Assembly (NCBI GenBank): GCA_019694795.1 | Contig: JAIBBF010000031.1 | Location: 1-32,675 of the forward strand | DNA length: 32,675 bases | DNA from: Flavobacteriales bacterium | Lineage (GTDB): Bacteria; Bacteroidota; Bacteroidia; Flavobacteriales_D; UBA2798 | Direction of reading: 5' to 3' | In this document: piece after piece, positions 19,001 to 25,983 of the stretch | Layout of the letters: every line of letters begins with the position of its first letter | Numbering within the stretch: position 1 is the first letter of the stretch | Program-made: the position numbers and the translations under genes | The notes under the pieces: model-generated | Databases searched by the model: none | What the model was told of the DNA's origin: nothing | Seen by the model: only the letters and a program-made list of their open reading frames with translations

Positions 19001-19380
19001 GCATTGGGTGTTGGGAAAACAGTAACCGTTACAAAAGCAGTATCTGTACAAGGAACGGAAGGATCTGTTGCTATTAACCGAAAAGTATAGGTACCTGCAG
19101 CAAATACATTGCTGTTATTCGGATTAGATAATCCACTTGTATTATCGAATAAAACACCATTTCTGTACCATTTGTAAGTGGCACTATTTGCATTGGCTCC
19201 GGTGGATGTATTGGTAAATGAAATGGAGGTAAAACCGGTACCGCAAACATTAACGGGAGTTGCGGTAAAAGACGCTGTTACGGCCGGGCAATCCGCTTTC
19301 ACCTTTCCCGGCAAAATTGCACCGAGAAAATAGATGAAAAACATCCAAAATACTTTAGACTGTTGGCAAGCAGCTTTCAC
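13033..19380 (-). CDS. Giant PKD-repeat protein with T9SS type B sorting domain
   Basis: 2115 residues. After an N-terminal secretion signal (hydrophobic about 11-24, cut near KVKA) come about 24 PKD/Ig-like units of roughly 83 residues, most marked by W-x-(F/M)-G-D/N-G followed 12-18 residues later by H-x-Y. Units 1 and 6 are degenerate. Most units carry two Cys positioned to pair. The last 85 residues are the gliding-motility-associated C-terminal domain (PNAISPDGNGRND, then VFDRWGEKLF), the type B signal for T9SS export. Such proteins act as adhesins or matrix proteins outside the cell; the ligand is unknown. The start is GTG: there is no upstream ATG in frame, and the first internal Met (residue 13) would lose the basic N-terminus. 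It converges on lpxH with a one-base gap. Confidence 0.9.
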   Translation of the reverse strand: MKAACQQSKVFWMFFIYFLGAILPGKVKADCPAVTASFTATPVNVCGTGFTSISFTNTSTGANANSATYKWYRNGVLFDNTSGLSNPNNSNVFAAGTYTFRLIATDPSVPCTDTAFVTVTVFPTPNAGFNIVNNNACAGSAVSFTNTSTGTTGATTYSWNFGDGGTSTSQSPSHTYAAGGTYTVTQTVTNFAGCSDVQTATVTILDAPTVSISGDDGDGDLTNCLLPGNPSVSETVNFTSVVTNATSILWNFGDGNTSTLPNPSHTYTSYGTYTVTLTATHANGCTTTATLTVVFEKYVSASMTLDITEYSGCAPHTLTTLQNLSVNANTYTWNFGDGSPPVVTTSSTPPPHVYTTSGTYTISLTAANSCNMAMATISPIVIVAGPNSNFTSSLAGLGNLGCAPQNVTYSNLSSGAQPANNYFWSMGNGNTYTNVINPPAQTYPTQGTYQVMLIAGNACGFDTTITNIVIDSIPIAAIIANPLEGCTPLTVNVTNNSSGNNASYAWYVDGVFTSSAYNLPSQVFTAPPGNTAVTHTVSLTVSNHCGVRSDAESILVHPAVDAIFTISDDTICVGQSISITDASRGDMLNWTWDFGDGTSANTQGPFTHTYASAGTYVIKDVVSGFCGTDSLLHTVVVLPYPVADISASPITGCIPHVVNFTNNSTPGGTNSWSFGTGSSPATSTAFTPSAVTYSTAGTSQVIYTVNVLGCSSSDTVSITTFPLPVVSFTATPTSGCSPLNVAFNNTSPVIGGESYSWNFGNGNTSNSQSPGGQTYTTTGVDSTYTVTLTITSANGCTSTATTTILVHPLPIADFTPLPDTVCALTPIGMLNNSTGASSFQWSFGDGGTSTAISPSHNYSNQGTFTVQLIAITGFSCRDTVTHAVVIDSIPSSAFTSSIVCFGDTTEFSDLSTGTAVGWSWDFGDASPVSTLQNPDHVYAAAGTYSVTLTTTNGVGCTNSITQNVIVNAVPVANFVATSFCLGSATQFTDQTSGVPVAWNWDFGDGSTSTLQHPSHTYAATGIYTVTLISFGGAGCSDTISHTITITGIPTADFSFQEVCTHDTTIFVSQSLGNPDTYVWNFGDGTSNSSNLDSLVHVYNTASTYTVTLTAGFAASGCTNSISYTVDAFPRTNPSFTSNTPCLGGVTNFSDVTSGNPNQWQWNFGDGSPVSSLQNPIHTYTNPGTFSITLITENAFGCVDSLHQNIQVFPLPVAAFSNDTICDGFATAFVDLSTSPSQWHWNFGDASPVSTLQNPFHLFPSSGTYNVELIVTNSFGCTDTVLHTVTVNPNPTANFSFTTACFSYPTNFTDASINAIDWQWDLGEAGSATTVVNPVYTYGAQGNYSAQLIVTNVFGCKDTLVQSVSVLPQPEAGFVNTTVCAGQTVIFTDTSLGSPVQWTWDFGDGTPLSNTQNPSHDFLNGGIYNVTLISGNPSGCLDTTTVAVEVYTVPDAAFSADTVCLFNITHFSDLTVDSAALTSWFWDFGDGNNSFAENPTYIYQNPGIYNVTFTVSNIHGCDTTMQQAVVVNDVPVAAFTADTVCLGSPTIFTDVSTGFPTQWTWSFGDGNVATGGPIVSHLYTNAGSYIVTLVAEGAGNNCSDFTFGVVTVSADAIAGVSLPDTLCAMETFTFTDNSTINFGTVVSQTWDMGDGSTFTSSTGSYAYTTPGIYFVTHTVTSSGGCVSQVVDTIVVNELPNAQFSSNSGCSGIGLTFTDLSTINITNWNWNFGDGFSDNVQSPTHNYVASGNYNVELIVTNNFSCKDTIVQNILVFGSPTAAFTNNVTCLGTPVSFFDASTVPAGDTIAGWFWDFGDGSTSVLPEDQHVFNAYSDTFYVTFVVITTNGCTDTIVQPVATLPIVNFDYFPSIASGCAPLNVHFTDQSTTTGNANVVSWVWDFGDGFLSFGQSPDHIYMNDGSYYVSVQVTTSDGCIFSDTLTYPIVVYPQPVANFEPDPYVTTIYQPDIQVNDLSSGAVLWEYSFGDGQYSNESSPMVTYYEPNTYTITQIVTNEFGCRDTISRNVVIEEVMTFFAPNAISPDGNGRNDNFFVTGSNIVKIHWMVFDRWGEKLFDGYSINDSWDATYKGEAVKQDVYVWKANVEYANGDIQDYYGHVTVLRR

Positions 19381-19392
19381 AATGGTTCTATG

Positions 19393-19419
19393 AAAAAAAG
19401 ACGCCTATTTGATAATAGG
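19393..19419 (-). terminator. Probable weak terminator of GAPDH gene
   Basis: Inverted repeat CCTATT / AATAGG (19404-19409 and 19414-19419) with a TGAT loop. On the minus strand it is followed after four bases by seven T. It lies 18 bases beyond the GAPDH stop and before the PKD gene start, where a terminator is expected. The short A/T-rich stem and the gap before the T-run make it weak. Confidence 0.42.
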
Positions 19420-19437
19420 TTGCCTTTGAGAGGGAAA

Positions 19438-20436
19438 TTAAGCAATTTTCATCACTAAATCCACCAAACGCGCAGAATAACCGCTTTCATTATCGTACCA
19501 TCCTACTACTTTAACCATTTTTCCAATGACGGAAGTGAGCTGAGCATCGAAAACACAGGAGTGGCGATTCCCTATGCAATCCACCGAAACTACAGGGTCT
19601 TCCGTATATTCAAGAATACCTTTTAACCTTCCTTCGGACGCTTTTTTAAAAATCGCATTGATTTCTTCTACCGTTTTGGCGTTCTTAACAATGAATGTTA
19701 TGTCTGTAAGCGAACCATCAGGAACCGGAACACGAATTCCGCAGCCCCCCACTTTTCCTTCCAAATCAGGGAAAATTTTTGTGATAGCCTTTGCTGCTCC
19801 GGTGGTGGTAGGAATAATAGAAACAGCTGCTGCCCGCGAGCGACGTAAATCAGCATGTGGCGCATCGTGTAATCGTTGATCTCCGGTGTAAGAATGCACG
19901 GTTGACACATAACAACTTTCAATTTCACAATGCTGGTGAATCAATTGAATCATTGGAGATGCGCAATTGGTAGTGCAGCTGGCGTTAGATAAAATAACAT
20001 CGTCCTGGTTCAGTAGATCATCATTAATCCCTAAAACAATAGTTTTTATTTCATCCGATTTTGCAGGTGCAGAAATGATCACCTTTTTTGCACCGGCCGT
20101 GATGTGTTTTTGCGCTCCTTCGGTTGTGGTAAAATGACCTGTCGATTCAATAACCACATCTATGTTCAAATCCTTCCATGGTAAATTTGCCGGATCTTTT
20201 TCAGCGTAACAATAAATCACTTTTTCATTCACGATTAAACATTTCGATCCTGCTTCCACCGATCCGTTAAACCTGCGATGAACGGAGTCGTACTTCAATA
20301 AATGAGCAAGAGTTTTTTCATCCGTCAGATCATTGATCGCTACAAGTTCAATCTGCGGATTTTCCATTGCAAACCGTGTAAACACTCTTCCAATTCGCCC
20401 GAAGCCGTTAATGGCAACTCTGATGGTTTTACTCAT
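19438..20436 (-). CDS. gap: Type I glyceraldehyde-3-phosphate dehydrogenase
   Basis: Oxidises and phosphorylates glyceraldehyde 3-phosphate to 1,3-bisphosphoglycerate with NAD in glycolysis. 332 residues, the normal length. The Rossmann motif NGFGRIGR is at residues 10-17. Asn35-Asp36 after the second beta strand point to NAD rather than NADP. The catalytic loop SNASCTTNC holds nucleophile Cys154, and His181 in the VHSYTGDQ segment is the general base. The phosphate-site stretch RRSRAAAVSIIPTTTGAA and the C-terminal WYDNESGYS are present. The ATG is the first in frame and gives the family N-terminus. It seems to be its own transcription unit, between a strong terminator upstream and a weaker one downstream. 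Confidence 0.96.
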   Translation of the reverse strand: MSKTIRVAINGFGRIGRVFTRFAMENPQIELVAINDLTDEKTLAHLLKYDSVHRRFNGSVEAGSKCLIVNEKVIYCYAEKDPANLPWKDLNIDVVIESTGHFTTTEGAQKHITAGAKKVIISAPAKSDEIKTIVLGINDDLLNQDDVILSNASCTTNCASPMIQLIHQHCEIESCYVSTVHSYTGDQRLHDAPHADLRRSRAAAVSIIPTTTGAAKAITKIFPDLEGKVGGCGIRVPVPDGSLTDITFIVKNAKTVEEINAIFKKASEGRLKGILEYTEDPVVSVDCIGNRHSCVFDAQLTSVIGKMVKVVGWYDNESGYSARLVDLVMKIA

Positions 20437-20472
20437 GACATTTTTTTTTAAAAATAATTCAATAATTCAAGC

Positions 20473-20506
20473 AAAAAAAAATCCCTGCCGAATGCGACAG
20501 GGATTT
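20473..20506 (-). terminator. Strong intrinsic terminator of the BNR-repeat gene
   Basis: A 9-bp stem AAATCCCTG / CAGGGATTT (20479-20487 and 20498-20506), with two more pairs (CG/CG) inside the loop and an AATG tetraloop. On the minus strand it runs directly into an uninterrupted T-tract. It lies 20 bases beyond the stop of the BNR gene and separates it from GAPDH. Confidence 0.9.
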
Positions 20507-20525
20507 CTGTGAAGATTAACATTTT

Positions 20526-23354
20526 TTATCGTGCAATCAAAAGTTTGCCTTGATGCACATATTTTCCGGCTTGTACATGAACGATATATGTTCCGTTAGC
20601 TAATTCCGCTACGTTGATGTCGGCATATTGTTTACCGGCGTTACGTTGACCTAAAGACAAGGTCTGAACTTTTTGTCCTGCAAGGTTGTAAACGCTCAAT
20701 ACTACATTTCCGTTTTCTTTCATATCAAAAGAAACTCTTCCGTTATCCTGCATTGGGTTTGGATAAATAGAAACCGGTAAAACATTCGACAAGCTGTTGT
20801 TGTCTGTTCCAGGATCTTTAACACTTAACCATGCTTCAGATCTCCAGATACCTCTACCAAAAGTTCCAAGGTAAACTTCACCCGGACGATTGGTTCCTTC
20901 ATCCCAGCCTCTCCATTGTTGACGAACAGAGTAAACAGGAACAGTTTGAGGACCATTAACCTGGCTTTGGAACGTCCACACAGTAGAAGTTCCATTCAGG
21001 TTATCTGTAGCATAAGCTCCGAACTCAGTACCGATGATAGCTTGATCCGTATTGTTTACATTGATCACTGCGTCGTACACAGGAATGTTAGGAAGATTAC
21101 CGTGAATAGAAGTAAATGAAGTTGTAGTAGAGGTAGATGCTGCAGTGTTAGATTCTAAAACACGTGCGGTTTGGAATCCGGTTAATGTAACAATTACATG
21201 CTCCGGATCTGTCATGTCAACACCTATACCATCAACTGATCCACCTGAACCATTGAAGATTTGTGTTACCGTAATATTGCTTACATCATAAGTAGGCGCA
21301 TAGAAGGTGCTGAAACCTGAAATACGGTACAGATCACCTGTTGAAGTACCAACATATAAATGCTCACCATCATGGCTAAATTCTAATGCAGTTGCAACAA
21401 CTCCGGTTTGTAAAATTCTGAAGTTAGGCGTAACACTGAAACGAAGTGCCTCACGAGTAACACGAACTTCAGTACCTAATCCAATAGCATAAAGTGACTG
21501 AACGCGGTCTTGCAATGTAATTACATTGGCAGAGTCGTGTGTTGCAACGATATTGGTTGGAGTGATGTAATAAAGTGGTTGTTGTAAAGTTTGAGAGAAA
21601 TAATGGATGGTATCTCCGGCTGTTGCTAAAATATCACCGGTTACGGTGTTATTGTTTCCTAATTGAACACCAATAGAATCCAATGCATTTACATCATTAG
21701 GATTTTCCCATAAGCGTCCAACCGTGTGGAAAGGAGAGCCTGATGGAGGAGAAAAGAATGCATTAAAGGATGCACCGCCATCGTCTGAACGTTGCATATC
21801 TCCATTATAAACTGAAGCAAAAATTACATCTTCTTTAATATGTGAAATATCACAATCAAAACCATCACCACCACGAACCTGGTCGAACGACAACAATGTA
21901 ACACCTGTGTGTGTATTCAGGTTGGTACCGTTATCTTGCGCACCACCAATTACATCTCCATCTGCTGAGAAACCGATGCCATAGAATTGAGTTACGTTAT
22001 AACCACGGTTGGCAGGGAAGAAAATAGATCCTTTGTCAGGAGATTTTCCAATACCACCATCGTTACCGATATAAAGAATACCGTTTTGATCCCATTCCAT
22101 TTCATGGTTATCTGCGTGAACATAGATTGGCGAAAGTGGAGAAGCGAACCACAATGAGCGTTGTTCCCATTGACCAAAAGCAGGATTTGTGCCCGCCGCT
22201 CTTTCCCATGCATATACATCGATACCTCCTAAAAGCGCCTTTTCAGGTGCTCCAGGAATAACAGTGATTACGTTGTCGTAAACACCTTGTCCGTTTTGAG
22301 AAATAAAAGGATCGAAAGAAGGACTGGAAGATGGTGCAATTTCGGACCAGGTTAATCCATTGTCTTCTGAAAAATATTGACCTTTCAATGTTCCTCCACC
22401 AGTTGTAACTACTGATGCAAAAAGATTCCAGGCATTATTTGAATTTTTCTCATGAGAGATTGCAAGTTCAATACGTCCAACCCCTGAACTTGGGATTTGT
22501 GTTGAACCAGTACCTGATACGTTGGTAAAGTTAACACCTCCGTCGGTTGAAACATAGGTACGAACACCTGTAGATGCCATTGCACATGCAACAACATTTC
22601 CGTCTTTAGAGATTTTTACATCGTAACAATTTCCGGTTCCCATACCATTGTTGTTAATGGTTGTAATGGTTGCACCGTCGTAAGTTTTTAAACCGCCGCT
22701 GGTACCACACCAGATTTTGTTCGGATTATTCGGGTCTGCCTGTAACTCCACCCAATCTTCGTTGGCTGATCCAGACACCTGATTCCAGGTTTGACCTAAG
22801 TCATCGGTGTAGAACAATCCGTCACCAACAAATGCTTCGTTAAAGAAGAATCCATTAGAAAATCCTGTTCCAACATATAATCTTCCATTGAGGGTTTGCG
22901 TCATGGAAGCAATGGATAAAGTCTGATCGAAATTATCTACTCGTCCCCAGGAATTACCGCCGTTAGAAGAAACGAACAATCCGCCCGACACACTACCTGC
23001 CCAAACAAGGTTCGAGTTGTTTTTGTCGATACAAATTGCGCGGGTACGTCCACCTACGTTATCCGGACCTTCTTCAATCCAAGGCATATCCAGTGAACGA
23101 TTCATACCACCGGCCATTAAGGCTTGCATGAATTGTGCACGGGTTTGCTTAATTAAAGCGGGATTGTACACACCGTTTGCGTCTAAGCGTTTCGACATGT
23201 AGTGCTCCATTGCCTGATCAACCGAAGGTTTTTCGTTGTCGTTCTGACGGGGAGAATAGGTCAGCTCGTTTGAGGACAGAAATGGAGTAGCTACCATTAA
23301 CCCGGCAACTAACCCAAGGCCCAACGTTCCAATGAGTAAATTTTTGTTTTTCAT
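20526..23354 (-). CDS. BNR/sortilin-like beta-propeller protein with T9SS type A signal
   Basis: 942 residues. An N-terminal hydrophobic signal (about 5-27) is followed by a short helical pro-region. From residue about 92 the motif W-x-E-x-G-P-x-N-x-G-G-R-T-R opens a beta-propeller region with BNR/Asp-box hairpins: SSNGGNSW, TDDLGQTW, STDGGVNF, SEDNGLTW and SDDGGASF. The layout resembles VPS10/sortilin-like or YCF48-type glycosidase-fold propellers. The last 85 residues are a type A T9SS sorting domain (YPNPMQDNGRVSF, then VYNLAGQKV and a final basic residue). So it is exported through the outer membrane and probably attached to the surface. Catalytic residues of a glycosidase are not evident. 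Single gene, with a strong terminator. Confidence 0.88.
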   Translation of the reverse strand: MKNKNLLIGTLGLGLVAGLMVATPFLSSNELTYSPRQNDNEKPSVDQAMEHYMSKRLDANGVYNPALIKQTRAQFMQALMAGGMNRSLDMPWIEEGPDNVGGRTRAICIDKNNSNLVWAGSVSGGLFVSSNGGNSWGRVDNFDQTLSIASMTQTLNGRLYVGTGFSNGFFFNEAFVGDGLFYTDDLGQTWNQVSGSANEDWVELQADPNNPNKIWCGTSGGLKTYDGATITTINNNGMGTGNCYDVKISKDGNVVACAMASTGVRTYVSTDGGVNFTNVSGTGSTQIPSSGVGRIELAISHEKNSNNAWNLFASVVTTGGGTLKGQYFSEDNGLTWSEIAPSSSPSFDPFISQNGQGVYDNVITVIPGAPEKALLGGIDVYAWERAAGTNPAFGQWEQRSLWFASPLSPIYVHADNHEMEWDQNGILYIGNDGGIGKSPDKGSIFFPANRGYNVTQFYGIGFSADGDVIGGAQDNGTNLNTHTGVTLLSFDQVRGGDGFDCDISHIKEDVIFASVYNGDMQRSDDGGASFNAFFSPPSGSPFHTVGRLWENPNDVNALDSIGVQLGNNNTVTGDILATAGDTIHYFSQTLQQPLYYITPTNIVATHDSANVITLQDRVQSLYAIGLGTEVRVTREALRFSVTPNFRILQTGVVATALEFSHDGEHLYVGTSTGDLYRISGFSTFYAPTYDVSNITVTQIFNGSGGSVDGIGVDMTDPEHVIVTLTGFQTARVLESNTAASTSTTTSFTSIHGNLPNIPVYDAVINVNNTDQAIIGTEFGAYATDNLNGTSTVWTFQSQVNGPQTVPVYSVRQQWRGWDEGTNRPGEVYLGTFGRGIWRSEAWLSVKDPGTDNNSLSNVLPVSIYPNPMQDNGRVSFDMKENGNVVLSVYNLAGQKVQTLSLGQRNAGKQYADINVAELANGTYIVHVQAGKYVHQGKLLIAR

Positions 23355-23574
23355 AATCGCAACTTAAATACTTGTCGGTTTTTTCAACAAGCCTACAAAT
23401 AAAGTAACATTTTAGGGAAATGTCAATAGCAGTTTAGGCAAAGGAGCTGAATAATGAGCCAATGGGGCATAATATTTATTCCCCAGGAAATAAAAACCTT
23501 CAAATCCCAATGAAATCAACGGATTCAGAAATGAAGTGAGAAAGAAAAAAAATGGCAAAAATATACAGGTCTAA
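23355..23574. other. Intergenic region between lipA and the BNR gene
   Basis: The longest non-coding stretch in the window (220 bases). On the minus strand, TTG followed after 17 bases by TATTTAAG (about 23365-23391) is a weak promoter candidate for the BNR gene. A hairpin lies at 23463-23485. The rest is A/T-rich with runs of A near 23550. The only open frames are a 19-codon plus-strand stretch and the tail of an antisense frame to lipA, neither supported. No RNA gene is recognised. Confidence 0.5.
23463..23485. other. Isolated hairpin in the lipA/BNR intergenic region
   Basis: TGGGG (23463-23467) pairs with CCCCA (23481-23485). Inside a single C/T mismatch, ATAA pairs with TTAT around a three-base loop. 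It lies about 90 bases past the lipA stop and 110 bases before the BNR start. There is no T-run on either side, so it is not a canonical terminator. It may be a 3'-end structure of the lipA message or an operator. Confidence 0.35.
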
Positions 23575-24444
23575 TCAGAACAAATGCTTTTCGGCATGGT
23601 ATGAAGAACGCACCAGGGGTCCGCTTTCCACATACAGGAAGCCTTTGGAAAGGGCAATTTCCTTGTATTTCTCAAACCTGTCGGGGGTTACAAATTCTGC
23701 AACCGGCAAATGTTTAGGAGTAGGTTGCAAATATTGACCCAGTGTAAGGATGTCAACCTTTACACTTCGCAAATCTTCGATGGTTTCCAGAATTTCATCT
23801 TCGGTTTCCCCAAGCCCCAGCATAACGCCGGATTTTGTGCGGATACCGGCCTGTTTTAAGCGGAGCAAAACTTCCAGACTACGATCGTATTTTGCTTGAA
23901 TTCTTACTTGTTTCGTTAAACGGCGAACGGTTTCCAGATTATGCGAAACTATCTCTGGATGTACATCAATAATTTTTTGAAGATTTTCCCATTTCCCCAT
24001 AAAATCGGGAATGAGGGTTTCGAGTGTTGTTCCGGGAGATTTTCTACGAATGGCACGAACGGTTTGCGCCCAGATTTCTGAACCGCCGTCCGGAAGATCA
24101 TCTCGGTCAACCGAAGTAATCACGCAGTGCTTAACTCCCATTAAATGGACACTTTGAGCTACACGTGCAGGCTCAAAAGGATCAGCGTCTAATGGTCGAC
24201 CCGTAGCCACATTGCAAAAGCCGCAGGATCGGGTGCAAATATTCCCAAGAATCATAAATGTTGCCGTGCCCTCGCCCCAGCATTCGCCCATGTTCGGACA
24301 ATTACCACTTTCGCAAATGGTATGCAGTTTATGTTCAGAAACCAGACTTCTCACCTTCCGGTAATTCTCACCGGTAGGCAATTTTACACGAAGCCATTTT
24401 GGTTTAGGTAATCGTTGGGTTAAATTGGAATCCTCAGCACTCAT
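23575..24444 (-). CDS. lipA: Lipoyl synthase
   Basis: Radical-SAM enzyme that inserts two sulfurs into octanoyl groups on lipoyl domains of 2-oxoacid dehydrogenases and the glycine cleavage H protein. 289 residues, normal for the family. The auxiliary 4Fe-4S cluster ligands are Cys44, Cys49 and Cys55 ([12 protein letters not shown]). The SAM cluster is CTRSCGFC with Cys70, Cys74 and Cys77. The C-terminal RSSYHA supplies the conserved Ser ligand of the auxiliary cluster. The ATG gives the expected N-terminus. It begins 9 bases after the stop of an unrecognised outer-membrane-like gene, so the two are probably one transcript, although no functional link is evident. lipB is not in the window. 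Confidence 0.96.
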   Translation of the reverse strand: MSAEDSNLTQRLPKPKWLRVKLPTGENYRKVRSLVSEHKLHTICESGNCPNMGECWGEGTATFMILGNICTRSCGFCNVATGRPLDADPFEPARVAQSVHLMGVKHCVITSVDRDDLPDGGSEIWAQTVRAIRRKSPGTTLETLIPDFMGKWENLQKIIDVHPEIVSHNLETVRRLTKQVRIQAKYDRSLEVLLRLKQAGIRTKSGVMLGLGETEDEILETIEDLRSVKVDILTLGQYLQPTPKHLPVAEFVTPDRFEKYKEIALSKGFLYVESGPLVRSSYHAEKHLF

Positions 24445-24453
24445 CGTTAAAAA

Positions 24454-25203
24454 TTAAAAATATTTCCTTCCGAAAATAAAATTCAGATATAGCGTTAAAA
24501 AATAAGGCTTGTTTTGGTCGTTGGCCATAATGGGAACCTTTTGAGGATAAACATCCAGAACCATTCCCGTTTCGAAAGCACGAATCAGATCTTCTTCCGG
24601 AGAAAACTCGAAATGGAGTCCGAATTTTACCGCGCCACCGATATATGTTTTCATCTCACTCAAGCCAAAGCCCCAGTTCGATCTTCCGTAAATATTATCC
24701 GTATTATGAATTACAGGATCATATTTTTCGTCGGAAATAATTACATCATTTTGCGTTAAATGGATAATCTGAAGATAGACCGGCTTTGCAAATGAAAAGG
24801 AAGGACCAACTCCCCAGTTAAAACCAACTTCTACTCCCTGATCTCTCAATTTTTGAAATACAATTCGCCGGCTGCCGATAAATGGACGAAACACAATTAT
24901 TCCATTCATTTTACCATAGAAATAACCCTTCCCGTCATCATAAGTAGGATTATATACTTTGATCTCTTTTGGACTTCGCATATTCACCAAATCAAAACCA
25001 AAAGAAAGTTTATTTAAATAGGTTTTTTGAATTCCGTACCTGAAATGAAAACCAAAGCCACGGGTATGCAATAATAATCCGCCTACCGCCTCTTTGCGAT
25101 AAACTAAACCCACTTCTTCATCAGCCGCCTTCTGAGCATCAGCAGAAAAAGGCGAAACCAGAAAAAAGCACAGGACTAAAATTGAAATCCTTAATTTTGG
25201 CAT
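24454..25203 (-). CDS. Unrecognised outer-membrane beta-barrel-like protein
   Basis: 249 residues. The signal peptide (MPKLRISIL, hydrophobic to SADAQ) directs export. The mature part has repeated alternating strands with aromatics and Gly (GFGFHFRYG, LSFGFDLVN, VGFNWGVGPSFSFA, LHFEFSPEE) and ends in strand-like LTLYLNFIFGRKYF, which suggests a small barrel of about 8-10 strands. I do not recognise a named family. The frame is open from a TTG at 25218, but the ATG at 25203 gives a clean signal peptide and lies just after a -7 box, so I chose it. It precedes lipA by 9 bases, probably in one unit. Function unknown. Confidence 0.72.
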   Translation of the reverse strand: MPKLRISILVLCFFLVSPFSADAQKAADEEVGLVYRKEAVGGLLLHTRGFGFHFRYGIQKTYLNKLSFGFDLVNMRSPKEIKVYNPTYDDGKGYFYGKMNGIIVFRPFIGSRRIVFQKLRDQGVEVGFNWGVGPSFSFAKPVYLQIIHLTQNDVIISDEKYDPVIHNTDNIYGRSNWGFGLSEMKTYIGGAVKFGLHFEFSPEEDLIRAFETGMVLDVYPQKVPIMANDQNKPYFLTLYLNFIFGRKYF

Positions 25204-25207
25204 ATAA

Positions 25208-25215
25208 CAAAAATA
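25208..25215 (-). promoter_or_regulatory. -7 promoter box for the barrel-lipA unit
   Basis: Minus strand reads TATTTTTG, an exact TAnnTTTG match, four bases before the ATG at 25203. This is the same box-to-ATG spacing as at the NIF3 gene. No clear -33 TTG is seen. Expected transcript: leaderless or nearly so. Confidence 0.5.
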
Positions 25216-25247
25216 CAATTATATAACGGTTTTGTTGACCAGTTCGT

Positions 25248-25655
25248 ATGGAAATTTCAAAGATCAGCTATTTAGGAGAATTAAGAACGGAAGCCCGTCA
25301 TTTAAAATCCGGTGAAACATTTATTACCGATGCTCCGCTTGACAACCAAGGTAAAGGTGAAGCTTTCTCGCCTACCGATTTGTTGGCTACATCACTCGGT
25401 GCATGCATGGTTACCATTATGGGGATTGCAGCAAGGACCCATGGAATTCCAATTGGAAAAATTGAGATATCGGTAAGCAAGTTTATGGCATCCAACCCCA
25501 GACGGGTAGAAAAAATCGGACTGATTTTGGAAATAGAGGATCGCGGTTATACCGATCATCAAAAAAACCTATTGGAAACCGCAGGAAGAAATTGCCCTGT
25601 TGCCAAAAGCCTGCATCCGGACCTCGTACAAGAGGTTCAATTTATTTACCAATGA
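25248..25655 (+). CDS. OsmC-family protein
   Basis: 135 residues with the OsmC/Ohr fold signature: a substrate-side segment SPTDLLATSLGAC with Cys53 at the start of the central helix, and a second Cys116 in NCPVAKSLHP. Members reduce organic peroxides through these two thiols; this short YhfA-like branch is less well characterised, so peroxidase activity is likely but not proven. The ATG is the first in frame and gives the usual N-terminus with strand ISYLGELRTEA. It is divergent from the barrel gene with only 44 bases between, and its last 10 bases overlap the end of the opposing bacilliredoxin gene. The neighbourhood suggests a thiol-redox theme. Confidence 0.9.
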   Translation: MEISKISYLGELRTEARHLKSGETFITDAPLDNQGKGEAFSPTDLLATSLGACMVTIMGIAARTHGIPIGKIEISVSKFMASNPRRVEKIGLILEIEDRGYTDHQKNLLETAGRNCPVAKSLHPDLVQEVQFIYQ

Positions 25656-25981
25656 ATTTGGGAGGGACGAATATCGAAATGCGTCGTCTCCGAAATGCAA
25701 ATCCCATTTTTAAAAATCAATAATTGGGGCGACTGGTGATTGATTTTACTGATTTCTGCAATTGAATTGGAAATATCGCGATAGGAAAGAAGATCCAAAT
25801 ACAACACATCCACACCAGGGTGATGCGTTTCCCATTCACGTTCCATGCGGTTTAAAGCCGCGGCAGAAATGGAGCATCGGGTAGAATGCTTAAACACCCC
25901 GAAAACAAAATCAGGCTCCGCCTTTGAGCGAAGAATCAAATCCGTAAACTGGGTTAAATCGTTGAGGGTAATCCAATTCAA
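25646..25981 (-). CDS. ytxJ: YtxJ-type bacilliredoxin
   Basis: 111-residue thioredoxin-fold protein of the YtxJ family, linked to bacillithiol and thought to remove bacillithiol from proteins as a monothiol bacilliredoxin. A single active Cys36 lies in the FKHSTRCSIS segment. Further on are the EREWE helix, the LYLDLLSYRDISN strand-helix and cis-Pro region HQSPQLLIF, and the final HFDIRPSQI. The start must be non-ATG: a stop lies in frame 7 codons upstream, and the first internal Met falls past the active site. TTG at 25981 fits best. It begins two bases after the stop of a 55-residue lipoprotein gene, so translation is probably coupled. It converges on the OsmC gene with a 10-base overlap. 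Confidence 0.88.
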   Translation of the reverse strand: MNWITLNDLTQFTDLILRSKAEPDFVFGVFKHSTRCSISAAALNRMEREWETHHPGVDVLYLDLLSYRDISNSIAEISKINHQSPQLLIFKNGICISETTHFDIRPSQIHW

Positions 25982-25983
25982 AA

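Noticed and set aside
19574-19879. 101-codon plus-strand frame antisense to GAPDH
   Set aside because: Well-conserved GAPDH codons on the other strand explain it; no start context or protein feature supports it.
23454-23513. 19-codon plus-strand frame over the intergenic hairpin
   Set aside because: Too short, with no signal peptide, coupling or conservation evidence.
25204-25218. TTG start extending the barrel protein by 5 residues
   Set aside because: It would place the start inside the -7 box and blur a clean signal peptide beginning at 25203.
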